Assembly (NCBI GenBank): GCA_964537285.1
Contig: CAZHZT010000031.1
Span: 1-51,539 of the forward strand
Direction: 5' to 3'
Source: CAZHZT01 sp964537285
GTDB lineage: Bacteria; Bacteroidota; Bacteroidia; Chitinophagales; Saprospiraceae
DNA: 51,539 nt
In this document: in pieces, positions 43,721-51,539 of the stretch
Layout of the letters: each line of letters begins with the position of its first letter
Numbering within the stretch: position 1 is the first letter of the stretch
The notes under the pieces: generated by a model
Seen by the model: only the letters and a program-made list of their open reading frames with translations
Told to the model about the DNA's origin: nothing
Databases searched by the model: none
Program-made: the position numbers and the translations under genes

Positions 43721-46700
43721 CTAACTGCGGGCAAGACGAAAGCCGAGATAGTAGTCACGGTACGCCGGATTGAAGTTGCCGCGAAGGGCGGCGCGACAGT
43801 ACTGCGGAAAGTTGAACCAACTGCCGCCGCGAAACACGCGAATAGAGCCCTTTACAGGCCCTCTGGGATTCGTTTGGGCCTCCTTCCCATAATCTCCATA
43901 CCAATCCCAACACCATTCGTATACGTTTCCGCTCATGTCATGCAACCCGAGCTGATTAGGGCTGTTTAAGCTGCCCACAGGTACCGTTTGTCTACGATAC
44001 TCACCTACCAGACTATACGGTTTTTTGTAACTTTCACTACCATTAAAATTAATCTCTTTCGGATCGGCAATATCTTTGCCATTCCCAAAGCGCACCTTTT
44101 GTCCTCCCTGGCGGGCCGCATACTCCCATTCTGCTTCTGTAGGCAGACGGTAGCCATTCGCTTGCCAGTTGGCCGTCACTTCTTCACCATTAATGGTATA
44201 TACCGGCCTAAAGCCTTCCTGTTCACTAAGCCAGTTACAATATTCAACAACATCAAACCATGATACGTTGATGACCGGCCGATTGTTGCGTCCCCAGCCC
44301 TCATCATTGGGTTTTTCTTTTCCGGTAGCTTCGCAAAAGGCGTCATACTCCGCAAAGGTTACTTCGTATTGGCCTATGTAATAAGCGTTTAAGGTCACTT
44401 CATGAATCGGTTTTTCGTCATCATGCTCCTGATCCTCCATCACATCGCCCATTTCAAAAGTACCAGCAGGGATGCGGATCATTTCAGGTTTAAGGTAAGC
44501 TGCTGCCGGAGGTTTGGCACAAGCTTCGGCCGCTTCTTTGTGGCGGCCATTGGGCCATTTATTGAGATAATCCCGGCAGGCTTCGGGGGTGTTTTGTGCC
44601 TGAGCGGCTTCCCAGTCTTCATCGTCTTGCTGTGCGGATTGAAGTTCATCAATACGCTGCTGAGCTTCTGTACTGTATGCTCCTGAAGGATAATTATCAA
44701 GGTAAGCCTGGTAATCCTCAATAGTGTTGTTGCCTTGGGCGGTTTGCCAGGTTTCGTTTTCCCGGGTCGTGGCAGCTGCTTCGATCCGGGCATTAGCTTC
44801 CGCAACGTAAATACCATTTGGGAATTGTCGGAGATAGTCCTGATAAGCCTGAGGAGTATTGGTTGTTTGAGTCACTTCCCAGGCCCGGGTATCGCGAAGG
44901 CTTATCCCCGGTTGTAGCCTTACAGTGGGCAGGTTGCTACTGCTGCTGATCTGCTGCTGAAAAAGCTCGTAATCAGTAGCCTGAACATAAAGCAAAAGGC
45001 GGCCCGCCAAGGGTACTTCATTGAGGGAAAAGTTCCCGCGATTATCTGTTTGCGCCTCCAGGATATCCGTATTTTGGCCTTGTCCTATTTGTTGAGCGCT
45101 TACCTTTGCGGCATCAGCCATGCGAACAACGGCATTAGCTACCGGCTGGTCATTCATGGCGTCTAATACCAATCCGCTTACATTGAAGGTAGCAGGAAGC
45201 GCAGGCGTTTCAATAGAATCTTCTGGGCTTGCAATGGCATCAATACAAGCCAAACGCTGCGCCAATAAGAAGTCTACAGCAGGTACCGAATGAATCGAAT
45301 CCCACAAAACCTTTCCATACTTGAAGTTGCGGCAAGCTAATGCCGGCAGACTATCCAAAGGCAGTGAATAGGCACACTCCTCCATGCTATCCAGGCTACA
45401 ATTATAGGCCTTGGCGCCATAATTAAAATAACGTGCGGCCGTATTTAAATAAAAAGCACTGTCTTCCAAAACCAGTGCATCTGCTTGTAGCCGAAGGCTA
45501 TCTACCCGATTATGCTTTTGCACTGATATCGCATCTTTAGCAAGGTGTTCCAGATAAAGCAAACTATCTCTGGCATCGCTCAGGCACAAACTTTCGCCCT
45601 CATATTCTACCAGCTGACCATCGCAGGGATCAAGATTGGGGCTAATAAAAAACAGGGCAGTTGCCAATACCATCCAAATGGCAATTAGCTTGGGGCCGAG
45701 CTTCCAGCCCAGTCCGGGCAGCCCCTCCCGGAAAGCAAACTTTTTCAGGCGTCTGCCCACCAGTACATCCAGCCGGTTGCCGGGGCGGTCGAGTAAGCGG
45801 AAGGCCACAAAATCAGGCTTCTTACCGGCCGCTATATAAAGCGCAAATTCCCTTTCCAGTCTTCGCCGGGTGGCCGGATCCGGTTTCAGCATCAGCTCAT
45901 TGAGGATGACATTCATCCGGTAATCCTCGTAGGCAACAGAATCAGCGGGAGGTGGCTCACCCTGGCCGAGCATATCCTGTATGGCCAGCCGCATAGGCGA
46001 CTCCAGCTTTTCGGCAGCCAGGAAATCCAGCAATATCTCCCGGGCCCGCTCCGGTATGCGCCCCTGGCTGAACCAGGGCAAGCGATTGAGACTGCGCATT
46101 TGATTAAACGCCACAAGCGGTACTTCAAGAAGTTCCGATAGCTTTTCGCCCAGAAAAAGGGTAAGATCCCAACTCAAGGTAGGCCAGATAGCGCAGGCAG
46201 CAATCCACTTGAGCATGGGTTCACTGTAATGCCTGCGCAGGTCTTTTAGCAAATTGCCCTCAAACGCAACAGGGCTAAGCAAAGCATCTTTCACCTGCTC
46301 AAGCATCTCGTCCTGAGTGGGTGCCTCTTCTGAAAGAAACGCTTCTATGGCCACCTGAATGCCTTGAAGTGAAGCAGGCATAACAGGCATCAAGGCAGCC
46401 AGTTCTTGTTCCTGCAAGCCCCAGGAAGTGCGCGGGCGCGGGCTAAAAAGGGTTTTGTGCTGCCGGTCGGCGATCAGCTTTGTCCAGGGTGCCAGCCGTC
46501 CTGTGGCGGGAGAAAGAAATCCCAGGCCTTCGCCGACAATAAGCAAGCGGGCACCGGTATGGCGATGCAGCAATTCTGCCAGGGTAATGCCCTCCGGGAA
46601 AGCATCATTGTAGCATATCCGGGGGTCGCCATAGTAAAAGTAGCGGCTCACGGGCACTTCTGCCTCTTCCATGACCTGATACAAGGCATCATAAAGCTTT

Positions 46701-47881
46701 GCCTGATGATCATTGGCCGTGTAACGATCAATGAGCAACAAATAATCGGGCGGTAAAGTGCGGCTTTTATAGACGAACTGAATGCGGCCCGCTTTTCGGC
46801 TTGTCTCCCGTATAGTGGCCTTGATATCCAGCCTTTGGCGTTCATCCACGGCCCGGCCCCGGAAACGCCTCAAAAGCGGATTGGCAACATCTTTCAGCCA
46901 ATGTAATTCCTTTTGTTTTTTGGCGGGGTTCCAGATGTAAGGCGCTTTATCTGCATTGCGAATTTCAGCGATCACCTTGGCACGGCGGTATTGGTCCCAG
47001 CGCAGGATGGCCCAGGCTAAAGCGCCCAGCAGTAGCATTAGCGCTATTTTAAGGGGCCATTCATACTGCCTGAACAACTCGTATTGTTGCTGCGTCTCCG
47101 CACTAATGACCAGCCGGCCAATATCCTCCGGATAGGGCAAAGGAATCAGGCTGATGCGATTTGAATCGGGTGGCGGCGGTGGTTCAGGCGGTTTCCGAAG
47201 ACTCACCAGCAGAAAAACGCTATCAATACCCTCATAATAATGCAACTGAGCCAATACAGAATCAACTACATCAAATGGAGAAGATTCCAGCGCAAAATAC
47301 TGAGCCAGGCCGCTGCTATCCATGAAAAACCCATTGCCTTTGGGGGTTTCGATAAAGTCATTCGGCTCTGCCAGCAACAAGCGAGCCGTATCTTTTTTGT
47401 GAAGATTGAGCGTAAGCGTGTCGCCCTGATTCAAGACAAGCCTTTCCACCCTGGGCGCTTGCCGTTCTTTTTCAGAAACAGGCTGAGTCATCCAGATCCC
47501 CCAGGCGATCAGTCCGATCAAGAGCAAGATGGAAAAAACAATAATAAGCACCCACCAGAACTGAATGCCTTTTTCAGCCTCTTCAATGGCATCGTCTTCC
47601 TCTTCATCCAGCCCTTCCTCCGGTACCTTTTCCGCACAAATTTCCTGTGCCTGTTTCAGGGCATTTTCAAAAATAGCATAAAAACGAAGCTGCTCCTGGT
47701 CGCTTTTCACCAACAAAGCCGCCAGGAAATTCCGAAGCTGCTCCGGAGTGGCATCCGCAGGCAATTGGCGCAGCAATTCCTGAAGCTGCAGTGCCTGTCT
47801 GGTACCGAGCGAATAGCCTTCCTCCTGCCACTGCCGAAGGACGAGGGCCAAAAGGGTATATTTTAGCTTAGCTTCTTTCAT
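43721..47881 (-). CDS. DGR target: membrane vWA-like protein with diversified FGE/C-type-lectin domain
   Basis: The 1386-residue product has several parts, in order: a helical N-terminus (1-95, LQLQELLRQLPADATPEQLR), TM1 (107-132), a beta-rich ectodomain (about 140-240), TM2 (275-294), and a vWA-like domain (about 377-520, PPDYLLLIDRYTANDHQAK with a degenerate MIDAS). A helical region with LLDRPGNRLDVLVG and TM3 (729-748) follow. Then come a carboxypeptidase-regulatory-like beta domain (897-995), three 38-40-residue repeats (1000-1122; WEVTQTTNTPQAYQDYLRQF, WQTAQGNNTIEDYQAYLDNY, WEAAQAQNTPEACRDYLNKW) and an FGE-sulfatase/CLec domain (1132-1386). The last 42 residues are the VR. The predicted topology puts the variable domain outside and the vWA part inside. 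GC content is visibly higher than in neighbouring genes. Confidence 0.93.
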   Translation of the reverse strand: MKEAKLKYTLLALVLRQWQEEGYSLGTRQALQLQELLRQLPADATPEQLRNFLAALLVKSDQEQLRFYAIFENALKQAQEICAEKVPEEGLDEEEDDAIEEAEKGIQFWWVLIIVFSILLLIGLIAWGIWMTQPVSEKERQAPRVERLVLNQGDTLTLNLHKKDTARLLLAEPNDFIETPKGNGFFMDSSGLAQYFALESSPFDVVDSVLAQLHYYEGIDSVFLLVSLRKPPEPPPPPDSNRISLIPLPYPEDIGRLVISAETQQQYELFRQYEWPLKIALMLLLGALAWAILRWDQYRRAKVIAEIRNADKAPYIWNPAKKQKELHWLKDVANPLLRRFRGRAVDERQRLDIKATIRETSRKAGRIQFVYKSRTLPPDYLLLIDRYTANDHQAKLYDALYQVMEEAEVPVSRYFYYGDPRICYNDAFPEGITLAELLHRHTGARLLIVGEGLGFLSPATGRLAPWTKLIADRQHKTLFSPRPRTSWGLQEQELAALMPVMPASLQGIQVAIEAFLSEEAPTQDEMLEQVKDALLSPVAFEGNLLKDLRRHYSEPMLKWIAACAIWPTLSWDLTLFLGEKLSELLEVPLVAFNQMRSLNRLPWFSQGRIPERAREILLDFLAAEKLESPMRLAIQDMLGQGEPPPADSVAYEDYRMNVILNELMLKPDPATRRRLEREFALYIAAGKKPDFVAFRLLDRPGNRLDVLVGRRLKKFAFREGLPGLGWKLGPKLIAIWMVLATALFFISPNLDPCDGQLVEYEGESLCLSDARDSLLYLEHLAKDAISVQKHNRVDSLRLQADALVLEDSAFYLNTAARYFNYGAKAYNCSLDSMEECAYSLPLDSLPALACRNFKYGKVLWDSIHSVPAVDFLLAQRLACIDAIASPEDSIETPALPATFNVSGLVLDAMNDQPVANAVVRMADAAKVSAQQIGQGQNTDILEAQTDNRGNFSLNEVPLAGRLLLYVQATDYELFQQQISSSSNLPTVRLQPGISLRDTRAWEVTQTTNTPQAYQDYLRQFPNGIYVAEANARIEAAATTRENETWQTAQGNNTIEDYQAYLDNYPSGAYSTEAQQRIDELQSAQQDDEDWEAAQAQNTPEACRDYLNKWPNGRHKEAAEACAKPPAAAYLKPEMIRIPAGTFEMGDVMEDQEHDDEKPIHEVTLNAYYIGQYEVTFAEYDAFCEATGKEKPNDEGWGRNNRPVINVSWFDVVEYCNWLSEQEGFRPVYTINGEEVTANWQANGYRLPTEAEWEYAARQGGQKVRFGNGKDIADPKEINFNGSESYKKPYSLVGEYRRQTVPVGSLNSPNQLGLHDMSGNVYEWCWDWYGDYGKEAQTNPRGPVKGSIRVFRGGSWFNFPQYCRAALRGNFNPAYRDYYLGFRLARS
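43725..43851 (-). repeat. DGR variable repeat (VR) at the 3' end of the target gene
   Basis: The VR encodes residues about 1344-1386 of the target. Compared with the TR, it replaces Asn-rich codons by hydrophobic and aromatic residues: N to F, I, Y, L, G, D, plus T to A and I to L, while GGSW, CRAA and GFRLARS stay constant. Twenty of about 36 adenines are changed, giving 14 altered residues. This is exactly the C-type-lectin ligand-binding loop region diversified in known FGE-type DGR targets. The target stop codon (43721-43723) lies 1 bp beyond the VR. Confidence 0.97.
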
Positions 47882-47890
47882 TCGCAGGCC

Positions 47891-48826
47891 CTAAGCTTTA
47901 TACAGTCGTTTTTGGACTTGCTTCAGGTCCTCCCGGGTTTTCACCAACACGGAATAAGACATTTGAAGCTGTTTTTTAGTGTTTGCATCCATTTTATGCG
48001 GTTCATCAAGCAAATTCACCTCAAAATTCATTTGTTTTAAGAGATACGCCCATTGGATCAATTCGGCGGTAGCCGGTTTCTTTTGAAGCTTTAGCATGGA
48101 ATCATCCCTAAGCTCGCTGAAATGTTCTACAATAACCTTCAGTTGATCCGGATCAAAGCCCGGCACTTTTGTATTCAGGATCTTCAACAATTGAGCTTCG
48201 CCGGGGAAAGGCAAATGAAAATACACCACCCTGCGCAAAAAAGCATCCGGCAAGCTTTTCTCGCTATTAGAAGTCATTACAATCACCGGCCGGTTCTCCG
48301 ATTGTGCCTTGTGAAGCTGATCAATTTCCGGCACATAAAACGTTAAGTCCTCCAAGGCGGCCAGCACATCATTGGGCAGATCGCGCGGCGCTTTATCAAT
48401 TTCATCCAGCAGCACCACCCTTCTGCTTTGAGAAGTAATCGCTTCTCCCAGCGCCTGATAGCGAATAAATCGCTTTTCAATCTCCTGCTTATTCAGTAAT
48501 TCCTTTTGATTTTGATTATATTGAAAATGGCCCAGCGCATCATAACGATAGAAAAGATCATTAGCCGTAGAGGTGGTTTGTACATTCAGGCGGATCAACT
48601 CCCCCAAATTGTAGCGCCAGGCCAGGTGGCGGGCCAATTCGGTTTTTCCGGTGCCCGGTTCGCCGGTAAGCAGTAAAGGCATACCAAGGGTCAGCGCAAC
48701 ACTCACCGCATCAGCCAGCGCAGGATCCGGCAAATACAATGCCGGATCATTGAGCCGGGTATTAGCCTGAAAAGGCGGTAATGTCTGCTCCCCCGGCCTT
48801 TCATTTTTGGAGAAAAAAGGTATCAT
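47891..48826 (-). CDS. MoxR-type AAA+ ATPase
   Basis: The 311-residue product has Walker A GEPGTGKTEL (about 55-64), Walker B VVLLDEIDKAPRDLPNDVL and the sensor/arginine part MTSNSEKSLPDAFLRRV. MoxR ATPases typically act as chaperone-like remodelers for vWA-domain partners. Here the vWA-like target gene starts 9 bp downstream, so the two are surely co-expressed and probably form one machine (inference). Confidence 0.93.
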   Translation of the reverse strand: MIPFFSKNERPGEQTLPPFQANTRLNDPALYLPDPALADAVSVALTLGMPLLLTGEPGTGKTELARHLAWRYNLGELIRLNVQTTSTANDLFYRYDALGHFQYNQNQKELLNKQEIEKRFIRYQALGEAITSQSRRVVLLDEIDKAPRDLPNDVLAALEDLTFYVPEIDQLHKAQSENRPVIVMTSNSEKSLPDAFLRRVVYFHLPFPGEAQLLKILNTKVPGFDPDQLKVIVEHFSELRDDSMLKLQKKPATAELIQWAYLLKQMNFEVNLLDEPHKMDANTKKQLQMSYSVLVKTREDLKQVQKRLYKA

Positions 48827-48873
48827 GTTATCTTGGTTTATTATTATTTATTTTGTCCCATCCTCCCCCCTCC

Positions 48874-48920
48874 CTAACCGTTCACCGTTCACCCCTCCCG
48901 TTTACCGTTAACCATTCCCC
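48874..48920. repeat. Family D heptamers between the MoxR and EAD-like genes
   Basis: TAACCGTTCACCGTTCACC-type units lie in the 81-bp gap. The TAA stop of the upstream gene (48908-48910) is part of the run. Confidence 0.7.
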
Positions 48921-50083
48921 GCCCTTGTTTCCCGTCCTTGTTTCCAAACCTTTTCCTGTACCTGTTCAATCCTTTCCATATCCAACAATTGATCCTCCGT
49001 TTCATAGCGAGCCAGTTCCGCCTCACTAAACCGCCTTTTCAACAACTCCATGATCTGATCAATTTGATCTTGCCGGATATACGCCACTTTTTCCAGCCAT
49101 TGCTCAAAGAAATCTTGCGGCACCTCTTTAAAAGGATAGAGATAACCCGCAATGTCTTTGTATTTTTCAATAAAATCCTTCACACTATCCATCACTTCTC
49201 TTTCATAGCGAATATTATCAGGATTATGCGCATTTTTCAGTTTTATAACAAAAATAAAAATACAAGTCGGCCCATGATATTCATTTGTGGAAAAGGTTTC
49301 TATGATCCATGGGAGGTATTCCTCCATAAGCTCCGGCTCCCAATCACCGGACATGATATTGAAGGGCATGGCAATATATCGTTCTCGTCTTTTCAGAAGC
49401 GTTTTAGTCATAAATTCCTCGAAAGACTGCTTTCCGAGCTGGAAGCGTTCAGCCATGTAGCGGCAGAAATTCTCTTTACAATCTTTTAAATTAAAGCCAA
49501 GAGGTAAATCTGGAATAAATAAACGCTCTCCGTTCACATTCCGGGGGTAGCGGATACCATCTGTTTGACCCTGTAGTCTTCTTTCAATGATTTCGAAGAC
49601 CATGCGCTCGGCAAAGCCTTCAGGTTTCTGGGAAGGGCATCCCAGCGCAAAATAGAATTGAAAATTCTGCTGCTCATCCCAGCTGGAAAAAGTTCTGAAA
49701 AAAGAACGAAAATTTTTCTTTCGGTCGCAATTAACTATGTATAGAGGAGATAAGGGATGCCGAATTTTAAGGGTAGCCAGCAGTTCATCCAGCGGGTCTT
49801 CGAGGGAACCACCGGAGCCCAAATCATCGGGCAATAAATTATTAAAAATATCCAGAAGGGCCTCGCGAAGTTTGTTGTAAGTCAAATCGGCCTGTTCTTT
49901 AGAGATGGTCCCTTTCATCTCCTTTTGATAATGTTGCTTATAGGTACTATAATGGAGAATTACCTCGGAAAAAGAAGGCCGCCCTTTATCGAGTTTTTGG
50001 CTAAGGTCCTCGAACAGGTCTCCCCATTCATTCCGGATCAGGAGTTTTTGCCAACGGTTGATATGTTGTTTTAAAAGCGACAT
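48908..50083 (-). CDS. Probable effector-associated / inactive-STAND protein of the DGR operon
   Basis: The 391-residue soluble product has a helical N-terminus (1-90, EWGDLFEDLSQKLDKGRPSF, KGTISKEQADLTYNKLREAL) that looks like an EAD11-type effector-associated adaptor domain. A body starts at about 105 with HPLSPLYIVNCDRKKNFRSF; this looks like an inactive STAND NTPase, because I find no GKT/GKS P-loop. A C-terminal helical part follows (DQLLDMERIEQVQEKVWKQG). These identifications are from pattern memory and moderate. As the first gene of the operon, before MoxR and the vWA target, it is a likely regulator or signal adaptor. No enzymatic effector domain is seen. Confidence 0.65.
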   Translation of the reverse strand: MSLLKQHINRWQKLLIRNEWGDLFEDLSQKLDKGRPSFSEVILHYSTYKQHYQKEMKGTISKEQADLTYNKLREALLDIFNNLLPDDLGSGGSLEDPLDELLATLKIRHPLSPLYIVNCDRKKNFRSFFRTFSSWDEQQNFQFYFALGCPSQKPEGFAERMVFEIIERRLQGQTDGIRYPRNVNGERLFIPDLPLGFNLKDCKENFCRYMAERFQLGKQSFEEFMTKTLLKRRERYIAMPFNIMSGDWEPELMEEYLPWIIETFSTNEYHGPTCIFIFVIKLKNAHNPDNIRYEREVMDSVKDFIEKYKDIAGYLYPFKEVPQDFFEQWLEKVAYIRQDQIDQIMELLKRRFSEAELARYETEDQLLDMERIEQVQEKVWKQGRETRAGNG

Positions 50084-50111
50084 GTGGTTTAGGTTTGTAT
50101 GAACTTAAGAT

Positions 50112-50119
50112 CAAAGGTA
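50112..50119 (-). promoter_or_regulatory. Candidate -7 box of the DGR operon
   Basis: On the minus strand TACCTTTG matches TAnnTTTG, 28 nt before the ATG at 50083. A -33 element is not obvious. It is the only candidate start of the five-gene operon that I see. Confidence 0.35.
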
Positions 50120-50180
50120 AATATAAAACTTTATTCTGAAATAGTATTAGGAGCCAAAAAGAAAGGGGTTTTGGGGTTTT

Positions 50181-51483
50181 GTGTTCCAAGCTACCGCTCA
50201 TTGTCATCAACTTAGGCGTTTTCTTTGCCTGGCGCTTTAGCGCCAGGTGTCGTATTAAGATTTCTCGGGGCTTTAGCCCATGAATAGCTAAAGGGCTAAA
50301 GCCCATTCTCACATTTATTCCCCCCGGCACTGAAGTGCCGGGCTATAAGGAGCTTAAGTTGACGACATTGATGCTAACGCCACGCCGAATAAATGAGGTT
50401 GAATAACTTAATCTACAGGAGAACCCGGGGATAGAAGATATATGGATCAACTTCCTCATAGCGGAAGCTCTTCTTTAGTTTTTCCTCTTGTGTTCCAAGC
50501 TACCGCTCATTGTCATCAACTTAGGCGTTTTCTTTGCCTGGCGCTTTAGCGCCAGGTGTCGTATTAAGATTTCTCGGGGCTTTAGCCCATGAATAGCTAA
50601 AGGGCTAAAGCCCATTCTCACATTTATTCCCCCCGGCACTGAAGTGCCGGGCTATAAGGAGCTTAAGTTGACGACATTGATGCTAACGCCACGCCGAATA
50701 AATGAGGTTGAATAACTTAATCTACAGGAGAACCCGGGGATAGAAGATATATGGATCAACTTCCTCATAGCGGAAGCTCTTCTTTAGTTTTTCCTCTTGT
50801 GTTCCAAGCTACCGCTCATTGTCATCAACTTAGGCGTTTTCTTTGCCTGGCGCTTTAGCGCCAGGTGTCGTATTAAGATTTCTCGGGGCTTTAGCCCATG
50901 AATAGCTAAAGGGCTAAAGCCCATTCTCACATTTATTCCCCCCGGCACTGAAGTGCCGGGCTATAAGGAGCTTAAGTTGACGACATTGATGCTAACGCCA
51001 CGCCGAATAAATGAGGTTGAATAACTTAATCTACAGGAGAACCCGGGGATAGAAGATATATGGATCAACTTCCTCATAGCGGAAGCTCTTCTTTAGTTTT
51101 TCCTCTTGTGTTCCAAGCTACCGCTCATTGTCATCAACTTAGGCGTTTTCTTTGCCTGGCGCTTTAGCGCCAGGTGTCGTATTAAGATTTCTCGGGGCTT
51201 TAGCCCATGAATAGCTAAAGGGCTAAAGCCCATTCTCACATTTATTCCCCCCGGCACTGAAGTGCCGGGCTATAAGGAGCTTAAGTTGACGACATTGATG
51301 CTAACGCCACGCCGAATAAATGAGGTTGAATAACTTAATCTACAGGAGAACCCGGGGATAGAAGATATATGGATCAACTTCCTCATAGCGGAAGCTCTTC
51401 TTTAGTTTTTCCTCTTGTGTTCCAAGCTACCGCTCAATGTCATCAAATTAGGCGTTTTCTTTGCCTGGCGCTTTAGCGCCAGG
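50181..51483. repeat. Tandem 309-bp repeat array (4 full copies plus a partial fifth)
   Basis: Unit starts (GTGTTCCAAGCTACCGCTCA) are at 50181, 50490, 50799, 51108 and 51417. The four full units look identical. The fifth diverges after about 20 bp (CAATGTCATCAAATTA) and stops at 51483. Each unit has three hairpins: CCTGGCGCTTTAGCGCCAGG (8-bp stem, 50228-50247), GGGCTTTAGCCC...GGGCTAAAGCCC (12-bp stem, 50268-50304) and CCCGGCACTGAAGTGCCGGG (8-bp stem, 50323-50342). The period is a multiple of three, but no frame stays open. I see no gene in 50084-51539. Confidence 0.93.
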
Positions 51484-51539
51484 TAATGAACTAAAACACC
51501 AATAAAATCAAGCACTTCGCTTATATCTTTTTCTACGTT

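Noticed and set aside
47240..47866. 208-codon plus-strand ORF
   Set aside because: It is antisense to the N-terminal part of the DGR target gene, which has clear domains; the ORF has none.
50028..50330. Minus-strand ORF of 100 codons across the first repeat unit
   Set aside because: It overlaps the EAD-like gene start and the hairpins of the repeat, and no homologous frame stays open in the array.
50181..51483. Tandem repeat as a CRISPR array
   Set aside because: The period is 309 bp with identical units and no variable spacers of 30-40 bp; no cas genes are present.
43721..51539. A second VR in the window
   Set aside because: I found only one TR-like copy besides the TR itself; other VRs could lie elsewhere in the genome.

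Overview
The window reads as a chromosomal segment of a Bacteroidota bacterium, most likely from the Saprospiria/Lewinella side of the phylum (an inference from gene content; there is no 16S rRNA gene here). Supporting signs are a type IX secretion (T9SS) sorting domain, DUF4199- and DUF2304-like proteins, lipoproteins typical of the phylum, TAnnTTTG-type promoter boxes, start codons without clear Shine-Dalgarno sequences, and intergenic spaces packed with palindromic repeats. I saw no tRNA or rRNA gene, no transposase and no CRISPR array.

Bases 1-24,100 are mostly housekeeping: an AsmA-like envelope protein, RNase D, an AddB-like nuclease, a pyrC-like/DUF4199/glycosyltransferase operon, ruvB, a thioredoxin-fold protein, icd, an IscA/ErpA-type Fe-S protein, a 5'-nucleotidase encoded as two separate genes, dnaA preceded by a possible oriC, hemL and a ferredoxin. 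Bases 24,100-41,700 hold fhs, a papain-like lipoprotein protease, a surface-glycan cluster (glycosyltransferases, DUF2304 protein, large membrane proteins), lipB with an oligopeptide-binding lipoprotein, a TolB-like lipoprotein, a fatty acid desaturase and a T9SS-secreted thioredoxin-fold protein.

The outstanding system is a complete diversity-generating retroelement (DGR) on the minus strand from about 50,119 down to 42,027. In transcription order it has a protein with an effector-associated-like N-terminus and an inactive-STAND-like body, a MoxR AAA+ ATPase, a 1386-residue membrane protein (vWA-like domain, three TM segments, C-terminal formylglycine-generating-enzyme/C-type-lectin fold), an HRDC accessory protein, a reverse transcriptase with the DGR motif GLPIGNLTSQ and YMDD, and the template repeat (TR). 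The TR and the variable repeat (VR) at the 3' end of the target gene align without gaps over 127 bp. All 20 differences fall on coding-strand adenines of the TR, the mutagenesis signature of DGRs. The layout suggests a membrane sensor whose diversified domain faces outward and whose vWA/MoxR part faces the cytoplasm, possibly a defence or self/non-self recognition device. Upstream of the operon lie four apparently identical 309-bp tandem repeats, each with three hairpins, plus a partial fifth.

The gene spacers hold at least four dispersed repeat families: A, a roughly 270-350 bp modular element ending in a GAGTCATCCCGA hairpin; B, about 160 bp with a 26-bp palindrome; C, about 105 bp with TTCTTTGACAAATTGTG arms; and D, (GGTTAAC)n-like heptamers. 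They often sit at gene ends, where several contribute the stop codon or a terminator-like hairpin, and in places they are nested or flank whole genes, as around fhs.
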